A stretch of 64,000 nt of DNA from Porphyra umbilicalis (lineage: Eukaryota; Rhodophyta; Bangiophyceae; Bangiales; Bangiaceae): the NCBI GenBank assembly GCA_002049455.2, contig KV918837.1, forward strand, positions 124,001 through 188,000, in the 5' to 3' direction. Every line of letters begins with the position of its first letter. Within the stretch, counting starts at the first letter, position 1. A program made the position numbers and the translations under genes. The notes under the pieces were generated by a model. The model ran no database searches, was not told the origin of the DNA, and was given only the letters and a program-made list of their open reading frames with translations. Shown here one piece after another: positions 19,800 through 29,373 of the stretch.

Positions 19800-21590
19800 A
19801 GACGAACTCGCCGGGCTCGGCCGCGGCCGCAGCCGCGAGCCACCACCTCATCAGCCATGCTGCAAAGCAACCCCCCTCGGCAGTGCTGCGGCCGAGGCCG
19901 CATACCACGACCCCACGAGCCCTCAAGCTAAGAGCACTCCCCGAGCTAGGCTGCGGCCGTTGGCGCTAGTCATTTCCAGCCCAGAACAAAAGAAGCACAA
20001 GCTCCCAGGGGTTGACTGCGGCCGCAGCCGCGAGCCACCCCCCGCCCAGCCCGCGTGCAAAACACGCCCCCTCAGCTAGGCTCCGGCCGAAGCCTCAAGC
20101 CACCACCTCCCAATCTCCCAAGCAGGACTGTTCCCCGGGCTAGGCTGCGGCCGCAGCCGCAGGCCATCATAGCCTCAGTCCCCTTGCAGAACGTCCCTCC
20201 GATGCAAGGCCAAGGCTGCAAGCCACCACCCCCCCAGACCCAAAGCAAAGCAATGTCCCCTGGGCTAGGCTGCGGCCGCGGCCGCAGGCCACCACCCCCC
20301 CAGCCCATCTTGCAAAACTACCCCCCTCGGCTAGGCTGCGGCCGAAGCCGCAAGCTACCACCCCCTCATCCTCTCACAATACAAGTTCCCAGGGCTGGGC
20401 AACGGCGTCAGCCGCCAGCTACCGTCCCCTCAGCCCCCTTGCAAAAAAAAAAAAAACCGCCCAGGCTCTGGCCGAGGCCGCAAGCCATCACCCCACCAGT
20501 CCCAAAGCAACGCGATGTCCCCAGAGATACGCTGGGGCCGCAGCCGCTAGCCATCACCCCCCCAGCGCGCATGCGAATCAAACTCCCTCATCGAGGCTGC
20601 GGCGGGAGCCGCAATCCACCACCTTCCCATCGTCTCACAACGCACAATCCCAGGGCTACGGAGCCGTAGCCGCCCGCGACCGCCCCCTCAGCCCCATCGC
20701 AAACGTTCGGCACCCATCCATCGCCCAGGGGCTAGGATGCGGACAACCGCCAGCCACCACCGCCGCACCAAGCTCTACGCACCCATTCACCCCCCCAGGC
20801 TAGGTCAAAAGCCAAGACCCCCGCACCAAGCGCTCCGCACCGGTCCACCCCCACAGGCTAGGCTGCGGTATTCCGCGAGCCAACACACCCGCACCAAGCG
20901 CTCGGTACCCATCCACCCCCGCAGGCGCGGCCGCGAGACAACACCCCCGCACAAAACGCTCCGCACCCGTCCATCCCTCCAAGACTAGGCTGCAAATCAC
21001 CCCGAGCCGAAACCCCCACACCAAATGCTACAGCTTCAGCCACCCACCCAATTCTATGCTGCAGAGCGCCGCCAGCCGAAACCCCCGCACCAAACGCTCC
21101 GCACCCAGCCACCCCCCCAGGCTGGGCTGCGGTAAATCGCAAGCCAACACCAATGGAGCAAACCCTCCGCTCCCATCCACCTGCCCAGGCTGAGCTGCAG
21201 ACAACCACCAGCCAATACCTCCGCACCAAACGCTCCACCCCGATCACCCCCCCCAGGCTAGGCTGCGGACAACCTCGAGCCAACACACACGCACCACGTG
21301 CTCCGCACGCATCCATCTCATGCTGGGATGCGGCCATCGACGAGCTAACACCCATGAGCCAAACGCTCCGTCCCCATCCACCCGCCCAGGCTAGGCTGCG
21401 GAAAATCTCCAAACAGCACTCCGGCACAAAGCGCTCCGCACCCATCCGACCCCGAGGCTGGGCTGCGGAAGACCGCAAGCCAACACCACCGCACTAAACG
21501 CACCTTACCCAACTACCCCTTCACGCCAGGCTACGGTAATCCGCCAGCGAACACTCATGCACTGACCGCTCCGGACCCATGCACCCAGCG
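19800..21590 (+). repeat. Degenerate satellite of about 66-bp units
   Basis: Around 27 units spaced 60-70 bp, each centred on GGCTAGGCTGCGG. The first half reads GCTGCGGCCGCAGCCGC followed by AAGCCACCACC (cores near 19817, 19884, 19950, 20016, 20080, 20144 and so on). The second half has drifted to GCTGCGGACAACCGCCAGCC followed by ACCCGCACCAAACGCTCCGC (cores near 20854, 21120, 21188, 21256, 21389, 21453). A run of 13-14 A lies at about 20445. Frames through it are not genes. Confidence 0.85.
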
Positions 21591-21654
21591 CGACTGGGCT
21601 ATGGAAGTGGCCAAGGCAACACGTCCGCACCAAGCGCTTGACACCCGTCCACCC

Positions 21655-22711
21655 CAATTAGACGCGCAAGGCATCGTTGTCGGTGCCGTCGGCAGTCCCC
21701 GCCTAGGACGCGTACGGCGCCATTCCTGGCGCAGTCGGCAGTCCAAACCAACACAAAGCGGAAACGCACAGGGCACCGCTGTTGGGGCCGTTGGCTTTCC
21801 CCCCCGTGGGACGCACAGGGCGCCGTTCCCGGCGCCGTCGGCAGTCCTCACAAACACGAAACGGGGACGCGCAGGGCACCGTTGCAGGTGCCGTCGGCAG
21901 TCCCCCCCCTTGGACGCGCAGGGCGCCGTTACCGGCGCCGTCGGCGGTCCTCACCACCACAAAAAGGGGACGCGCAGGGCACCGTTGCCGGTGCCGTCGG
22001 CAGTCCCCCCCCTTGGACGCGCAGGGCGCCGTTACCGGCGCCGTCGGCAGTCCAAACCAATACAATGCGGAAACGCACAGGGCACCGTTGCCGGTGCCGT
22101 CGGCAGTCCCCCCTCTTGGACGCGCAGGGCGCCGTTTCCGGCGCCGTCGGCAGTCGTTACCATCACGAAAAGAGACGCGCAGGGCACCGTTGCCGGTATC
22201 ATTGGCAGTCCCCTGCTTGGACGCACAGGGCGCCGTTCCCGGCGCCGTCGGCAGTCCTCACAAACACGAAACGGGGACGCGCAGGGTACCGTTGCCGGTG
22301 CCGTCGACAGTCCCCCCCTTGGACGCGCAGGGCGCCGTTACCGGCGCCGTCGGCGGTCCTCACCACCACAAAACGGGGACGCGCAGGGCACCGTTGCCGG
22401 TGCCGTCGGCGGTCCCCCCCCTTGGACGCGCAGGGCGCCGTTCCCGGCGCCGTCGGCAGTCCAAACCAACACAAAACGGGGACGCGCAGGGCACCGTTGC
22501 CGGTGCCGTCGGCAGTCCCCCCCCTCGGACGCGCAGGGCGCCGGTACCGGCGCCGTCGGCAGTCCAAACCAACACAAAGCGGAAACGCACAGGGCACCGT
22601 TGCCGGGGCCGTCGGCAGTCCCCCCCCTCGGACGCGCAGGGTACCGTTACCGGCGCCGTCGGCAGTCCTTACCATCACGAAACGGGACGCGCAGGGCACC
22701 GTTGCCGGTGC
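21655..22711 (+). repeat. 103-bp satellite made of paired half-units
   Basis: About ten units of roughly 103 bp. Each holds two related halves, GACGCGCAGGGCACCGTTGC and GACGCGCAGGGCGCCGTTAC, each followed by CGG(T/C)GCCGTCGGCAGTCC and separated by short spacers such as CACCACAAAACGG. The array resumes in the same orientation at 27198-27345, on the far side of the fold-back element that split it. Confidence 0.9.
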
Positions 22712-25700
22712 GTATAAAGAAAGACACTCCGGTCCTGACAAATTTCTCGCACCTCTTTTCGACAGTGTGAAGGCGGGGGAGGTGCGAGTTTCTCAGCTGG
22801 CTCAAATCGACGTTTCTCTCACCCTCTAATGGGTCCTTCGGCCCAGACAAGGTCCACGCCCGAGAGCCTGTCTGGCTGTGGAGTTGTCACCCCTCCATTT
22901 ACTTGCTGCGCGGGTTTGGCCAGTGTCCTTATCGCCAGCGGCCCTATTCCTGCCCCTCCCGTTGGGATTGCCCATCCCCCAGACCAGCTGCCCGGCACAG
23001 CGGGTCCAAACCCGTGTTCTCTACGATCAGACAGATTTTTGCAATTTCGCGCATTTTCCGCATCACATGTGCCTCCTATACCACACCCTGGCCTGTTGGA
23101 GTACCTCAAGACGTCCTACGACGGCATGCATGTGTCGACATCGCCGATAGCTATAGTCCTATGACCGCAAGCACCGTTCTCTGCACCACTGTGAGTTCAA
23201 CGCTGTTCCGACCGCGCTAAGTCTTCGTACGACCAGTAGTGCACTCGCACGGCAGGAGCACGTGCACAGAGCCAGCAACGATCTGCACACGAAGTGTCCA
23301 CAATTTAGAATGCCTTGCGCATTTTTTGCGTCAGCCTGCATCCGAAATGGGTGTTCGGTTGTCATTCTGGTGCAGAATGCTTGGTCGCGTGTCGTCTGGC
23401 CCCCCACGCCGCCGTAGAGGGGGGAGGGGGCGGCCGCCGCCACGGCCTGCGCCTGAAATGCGTGTGCATATGTGCACTCAGGGAGGCATTCATGTTTTCT
23501 TCTGACCTCACTGTGCATCACGAGCACCACCAAATGCACACGAGAAAGGGCTTCGTGCACCAAAGATGTGGCTGAACGGGTCGACTCCACCCTGTTTGGC
23601 CCCTACATTTGGTGCCAGAACGAACACTTGTTTGGACCCACTGTGCGGCACCAGCGGCCCCGCCACCGCACGCCGCCCCCGCCGCCCGCCGCCCCCCCCC
23701 CTACGGGCGCCGCCCCCGCTGCCGGCCGCCCTCCCCCCTACGGGCACCACCCCCCCTCTACGGGCGCCGCCCCCGCCGCCGCCCGCCGCCCCCGCCACCG
23801 CCCGCCGCCCCCGCCGCCGCCCGCGGCCCCCGCCGCCGGCCGCCGTCCCCGGTGCTGGCACCAGCGGCGGTGCCGCCCCCGCTGCCTGCCGCCGCCCCCC
23901 CGGCTGGCAGCGGCGGCACCGCCCCCGCTGCCTGCCGCCGCCCCCGCTCTTGCCGCCTGCCGCCGCCCCACCTGCTGGCGACGCCGGCGCCGCCGCCCCC
24001 GCTGCCTGCCGTGGCCCCCGCTCGTGCCCCCTGCCGCTGCCCCACCTGCTGGCGATGCCGGCGCCGCCGCCCCCGCTGCCTGCCGTGGCCCCCCCTGCTG
24101 GCGACGGCGGCGGCGCCGCCCTCGCCGCCTCCCTGCTGGCGCCGCCCCCGCCCGTGCCGCCTGCTGCCGCCCCACCTGCTGGCGACGGCGGCGCCGCCGC
24201 CCCTGCCGCGTGCCGCCGCCCCCTCCGCCGGCCTCTGCCCCCGCTGCCGGCCACCGCTCCCGCCCTTGGTGGCTTTCCCCGCCGCTTGCCGCCCCGCCCG
24301 CCGCTGGTGCTGTCCTCGCCGGTGGTCGGTGGCGGCGACGACCCCGGCGCGTGTGCGGCCAGCAGGAGGGCGGGCCGTCGGTGGCGGGTGGCGCGGGTGG
24401 CGGGTATTGTGGTGGACGGTCGGCGGCCGTCGGGTGTGGGTGGGGCGACTGGTGGTGGTGGCTGGCGGTGGGAGTAGCCGGTGGCGCTTGAGGCCGGCGC
24501 CTGTGGTGGACACCCTTGGCAGTAGGGGGGTTCCTGCGGTGGTGAGGGGGATCGACCCTGGTGGGGGCATAGGAACAGCGGTGGGAGGGGGCAGCAGCGG
24601 TGGGGATTCAGCAGCGGGGAAGGATGGAGCAGCTGAGGGGGAGGCAGCACCGGGGAGGGGAGGCCGCAATGGCGGGGAGAGGCAGCAGCGGTGAGGGGAG
24701 GCAACAGCGGTGGGGGAGGGCAGTGAAGGTCGGTGCTGACTACGGCAGTTGTGGCCGTCCTGGCAAACAGCTGAGGGGGGCACGGAGGCAGAGCATACTG
24801 GAGATGCCTCCACCAAGCAGTTTGAATGGACCCCCTCTGACAAGGTTTCAGATCCAGTGTGCTCGGCAGATCGAGACTGACACTGTCCAGTCCAGCGGAT
24901 TATGTATTGCCTCTGACACTGCTCAATCCAGTGGGTGGCGACCTTGCGCTTCTCTTGCTGCCTACAACAGGTTTGCATGTCTTCTTGCAAGAAAATAAGG
25001 CACTACATACCTCCTACAGTACCCTTGCCCGTTCTGGTCAAGTTTTGTGGGAGACAGTGTGGTCGAGTCACCGCCGTGTTTCCCACTTGCATCTGGTCAA
25101 ACAAGAAGAGAAGCATACGGCACGTCTGGGGCGAACTCGACCAAAACATCACTTTTTCAGAAAGAACCGTTCCTGGTGCATTGAAGGGTCCTGGGAACGG
25201 AAAAGTAGGTCGCTAAGTGTACCGACGTCTCCTTCATACTTTTCTTGCTCTTCCAAGTTCATACCGACCAGATATGCCGCTACCTCCCTATGGTTCCCTG
25301 CCAGTCTGCTGGCCAACTTGGTGTGTCCATTGGCCTTTGTACATCCCATACACTCAATAGAGGCAACAAAGAAACCCAAGGAAGGTCGTAGGATGCTCAC
25401 AACGTGGTCTGCACTCAGCCAACTCACCCACCTCCACATCATACGTGCGAGTTCCTTGCGGAGGCGGAGTGCAGCCAAAGCACTATAGGCCCTCGCTGAA
25501 AGTCCCGTTAGACCCTGCACACAGGTTGCCGTGACTCACAAAAAGATATGGGCGGGTGCGTCACCAGCATACTCCACCGACGACGGCCTCCAGCGCCACC
25601 CGCTACTCCCACCGCCAGCCACCACCACCAGTCGCCCCACCCACACCCGACGGCCGCCGACCGTCCACCACAATACCCGCCACCCGCGCCACCCGCCACC

Positions 25701-27197
25701 GACGGCCCGCCCTCCTGCCGGCCGCACACGCGCCGGGATCGTCGCCGCCACCGACCACCGGCGAGGGCGGCACCAGCGGCGGGCGGGGCGGCAAGCGGCG
25801 GGGAAAGCCACCAAGGGCGGGAGCCGTGGCCGGCAGCGGGGGCAGAGGCCGGCGGAGGGGGCGGCGGCACGCGGCAGGGGCGGCGGCGCCGCCGTCGCCA
25901 GCAGGTGGGGCGGCAGCAGGCGGCACGGGCGGGGGCGGCGCCAGCAGGGAGGCGGCGAGGGCGGCGCCGCCGCCGTCGCCAGCAGGGGGGGCCACGGCAG
26001 GCAGCGGGGGCGGCGGCGCCGGCGTCGCCAGCAGGTGGGGCGGCGGCAGGCGGCACGAGCGGGGGCGGCGGCAGGCAGCGGGGGCGGCCGCGCCGGCGTC
26101 GCCAGCAGGTGGGGCGGCAGCAGGCGGCACGGGCGGGGGCGGCGCCAGCAGAGAGGCGGCGAGGGCGGCGCCGCCGCCACCGCCAGCAGGGGGGGCCACG
26201 GCAGGCAGCGCGGGCGGCGGCGCCGCCGTCACCAGCAGGGGAGGCGGCGGCAGGCAGCGGGGGCGGTGCCGACGCTGCCAGCCGGGGGGACGGCGGCAGG
26301 CAGCGGGGGCGGCGCCGCCGCCGCCAGGAGGGGGGGCGGCGGCTGGCGGCGGGGGCGGTGCCGCCGCTGCCAGCCGGGGGGGCGGCGGCAGGCAGCGGGG
26401 GCGGCGCCGCCGCTGGTGCCAGAACCGGGGACGGCGGGCGGCGGCGGGGGCGGCGGCCGGCGGGCGGCGGCGGGGGCGGCGGCAGGCGGCGGGGGCGGCG
26501 GCCGGCGGCGGGGGCGTCAAGGGCGGGGGCGGCGGCCGGCGGCGGGGGCGGCGGCCGGCGGCCGGCGGAGGGGGCGGCGGCCGGCGGCTGGGGCGGCAGC
26601 CGGCGGCGGTGGCGGCGGCCGGCGGCTGGGGCGGCGGGCGGCGGCGGGGGCGGCGGCCGGCGGCGGGGGCGGCGGCCGGCGGTGGGGGCGGCGGGCGGCG
26701 GCGGGGGCGGCGGCCGGCGGCGGGGGCGGCGGGCGGCGGCGGGGGCGGCGGGCGGCGGCGAGGGCGGCGGGCGGTGGCGGGGGCGGCGGCCGGCGGCGGG
26801 GGCGGCGCCCGTAGAGGGGGGGTGGTGCCCGTAGGGGGGAGGGCGGCCGGCGGCGGGGGCGGCGCCCGTAGGGGGGGGGGGCGGCCGGCGGCGGGGGCGG
26901 CGTGCGGTGGCGGGGGCGCTGGTGCCGGGCAGCTGGTCTGGGGGATGGGCAATCCCAACGGGAGGGGCAGGAATAGGGCCGCTGGCGATAAGGACACTGG
27001 CCAAACCCGCGCAGCAAGTAAATGGAGGGGTGACAACTCCACAGCCAGACAGGCTCTCGGGCGTGGACCTTGTCTGGGCCGAAGGACCCATTAGAGGGTG
27101 AGAGAAACGTCGATTTGAGCCAGCCGAGAAACTTGCACCTCCCCCGCCTTCACACTGTCGAAAAGTGGTGCGAGAAATCGAGTGTCATTCTATTCTC
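22712..27197. mobile_element. Fold-back element inserted in the 103-bp satellite
   Basis: The segment begins GTATAAAGAAAGACACTC and ends with the imperfect inverse (GAGTGTCATTCTATTCT). It is bounded on both sides by CCGGTGC (22705-22711 and 27198-27204), which is one copy of a satellite word and therefore reads as a 7-bp target duplication. The arms are long inverted repeats: about 22712-24520 on the left (less the 650-bp insertion at 22996-23645) and 27197-25565 on the right. Each arm carries the same frame start (ATG at 22829 on plus and 27091 on minus, MGPSAQTRSTPESLSG), which runs into a Pro/Arg-rich tract made of CCGCCGCCC repeats. The right arm's GC-rich part is about 500 bp longer. The centre (about 24520-25565) is unique and has no clear gene. 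No transposase is seen. Confidence 0.8.
22996..23645. mobile_element. 650-bp CAC-ended MITE with 3-bp duplication
   Basis: Present in the left arm of the fold-back element and absent from the right arm, which preserves the empty site GCCCGGCACCAGCG. The insert starts CACAGCGGGTCCAAAC and ends with the inverse GTTTGGACCCACTGTG; the terminal repeats extend to about 24 bp with few mismatches. CGG is duplicated (22993-22995 and 23646-23648). CAC(A/T)(A/G) ends with a 3-bp duplication are the hallmark of CACTA/EnSpm-type elements. There is no transposase inside; a TNP2-like transposase encoded elsewhere, such as the family seen at 58-64 kb, could have moved it. Confidence 0.85.
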
Positions 27198-27345
27198 CCG
27201 GTGCCGTCGGCAGTCCCCCCGTTGGACGCGTAGGGCGCCGTTCCCGGCGCCGTCGGCAGTCCTCACCATCACGAAACGGGGACGCGCAGGGCACCGTTGC
27301 CGATGCGGTCGGCAGTCCCCCCTCTTGGATGCGCAGGGCGCGCAA
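27198..27345 (+). repeat. Right remainder of the 103-bp satellite
   Basis: About one and a half units in the same orientation as 21655-22711, starting with the duplicated CCGGTGC and ending at GATGCGCAGGGCGCGC. Confidence 0.85.
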
Positions 27346-28214
27346 ATATGGCATCGGTGTTCCCCTGGCAATGTCCCCATCCAAGCCCCATCAGTTCCAA
27401 CCGGACACCCGATTCGATGGGCTTCGACGCCCACCGAGCACCCCCCCGATGGGGATTCTAACGAAAGCTGACGACCTGGCCTGCTCACGGCCGTCCACTG
27501 AGTTTGGCTGGCTCGAGAAAACAGCGCCCGCTGCCCTGTCAGAGACGTATGCCCTGTCCGCTTCTTCAAAAAACTGAGCGTCATTGCCACGAAGGGATGG
27601 GCCGCGCCTCCACGGCGATTTGAGAAGAGTGACTGGCCACCTCTTTCAGCTGCGTCGTCAGCGGCTCACCGACCAGCCAACCAAATATACCGATTCCGCT
27701 GAGACTGTCACGCACAGAAACCAGGCTGAAAGACGTGGCAGGTCGCCCGCGTTCCGCCGCCCCACCGCAAAGCACCAGACGATGGGCAATTAGTATTCCA
27801 AATCGAATGACATCGATAAAATATGTGTCGAAGAGCTGATTCGATTGAGTATAACTATTTTACCGCCTAATGTGGATCACTCGATTGCAGGATACGTATA
27901 TTCTGTATGCGGCCTTTTCCAGGTACAGTCTTTCTCCATTCCTGTAGCTTCCTTTACTATGCACCCCTGCATAGAAATGAGACATCATTGCACTGGCAGG
28001 AAGGGCGATTCGGCCATCTTCTGCACGAAAAAACAGGGCTACTTGAGGATTCGTCAGGCGACGAAAAGGGTGGACAGCCTTTGAGGAAGACTGTAGCTCG
28101 AATCTGCACGGTCGGACGGCCCTGCGGCACTCGCCATGAGCGTCCCAGATATCGATAGAATGCTGATCTTCATATGACTAAATATATTGATTCCACCTGG
28201 GTCAGGCCATCTGA
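27346..28214. other. Intergenic, no gene seen
   Basis: Unique, AT-richer sequence with only short frames. Confidence 0.5.
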
Positions 28215-28796
28215 TTGCCGAGTCGCAATGCCTCTGTCGGGGGATCTGGCCCCTCTCCTAACAATTGTCGGGTGCCGCCGCCGCGCCACGGCAGGTACCG
28301 ATTTGCTCGTTCCCCCGGCCTCTCTGGGTGGCGACGGCCGGCTCTCTCATACCGGGTTTGTCCCGTCATTCGAGCCATCGAGCCTCACGCTGCCGTGAGC
28401 CTTCTCCCCCGCCGGCGGCTGCCCTTTCTTCTGGGTTCCTGTGCCAGGCCGTCAGCCGCCGCCCGTTGCCAAGACGCCGCGGCCGCTGTTGCCCGTTGCT
28501 CTCTCGCCTCGGTGGCTCCTCGCTGCGCCGGCGGCGCGGCTGGTGCGATGAGGGGCGTCCGCCGGCCGCCGATGCCCGGCGTCGGCGGATTTCCAATGCC
28601 CGCCGTCTCGTTGCAAGAGGACGACTGCCCGTTTCCGGTACGAGTGACGCAGCTGGACACCGTTGGTGCACTCCTCATGCGTGTCGGACTGCGTCCCGTC
28701 GAGCTGGACGGCTCTTCTTCTCGACCGCTGCTTGTGAATTGTGCACGCACGCGGCCTGGGCATGCGGGACCAAGCCAAGGAAAGAACGCGGGTTAA
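28215..28796 (+). CDS. Possible exon of an unknown protein
   Basis: A plus-strand frame whose second half is protein-like (MRGVRRPPMPGVGGFPMP, then FPVRVTQLDTVGALLMRVGL and RPVELDGSSSRPLLVNCA), ending at TAA near 28796. Upstream it is Arg/Ala-rich. Two other frames and the antisense are also open, so this is weak. No family is recognised. A donor near its end and a second exon would be expected if it is real. Confidence 0.25.
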   Translation: MPSRNASVGGSGPSPNNCRVPPPRHGRYRFARSPGLSGWRRPALSYRVCPVIRAIEPHAAVSLLPRRRLPFLLGSCARPSAAARCQDAAAAVARCSLASVAPRCAGGAAGAMRGVRRPPMPGVGGFPMPAVSLQEDDCPFPVRVTQLDTVGALLMRVGLRPVELDGSSSRPLLVNCARTRPGHAGPSQGKNAG

Positions 28797-29373
28797 CGCA
28801 GCCAAGTGGTCCATGGGCCCCCGGGAGGTGGGATGCGAAATTGGCGGCGGCGGCTCTGCCCCCGCCCACCACCCCCACCTGTGATTGCTGCAGGCGGCGG
28901 CGGCCGCTGATGCGGCGGCGGCGGCCGTCGACGCCGCTTCGGCGTCAGCCGTCGACGTTACCGAAGCAACCGGCGGGCGCTTTTGGAAGGGGGCTGATTG
29001 GCCGGGATCACTACGACGGCGGGCTGGTGGCGGAGGGCGACACGTCGGCCTCGACAGGAGCCGAGGGCCGGAAGCGGTGGCTCCAGAGGTGGCGGCCGTG
29101 CGGTGGGGAGAGTGAAGTGTATGAGGTGGCGGCAGTGTCATTGTCGCCGTCGGAGCCAGGGGATGCTGGAACGGGGTGTGAGGGAGTCGGTAGTGTCGAC
29201 AGGCAGTCAGTTTGTAATCTCTTGGGTGGTGGGGGGGGCGATGCGGTGCACCACCGCCCGCCCCCATTGTAAAGCTGTTGAGGATGACGGCGATGGGAGA
29301 GTCCCGCGATTGTTGTCTTACGAAGAGGGAGTCTGTTTGCGTACAGATAACAGTGCAAGTTTGTCTCGTTCTA
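28797..29373. other. GC-rich intergenic
   Basis: Triplet-rich GC sequence (GGC/GCG runs near 28890-28930) followed by the 3' flank of the minus-strand gene ending at 29374. No gene is seen. Confidence 0.5.

Noticed and set aside
23508..27091. Pro/Arg-rich frames of 300-527 codons in both arms of the fold-back element
   Set aside because: They follow the CCG-repeat tract; every frame is open there. The short common start MGPSAQTRSTPESLSG may be real but is not enough to call a gene.
22829..27091. Inverted arms as a pure assembly artefact
   Set aside because: The arms differ by a clean 650-bp insertion with target duplication and by several hundred base pairs of repeat length, which an artefactual copy would not show; kept as a real element, with long reads advised as a check.
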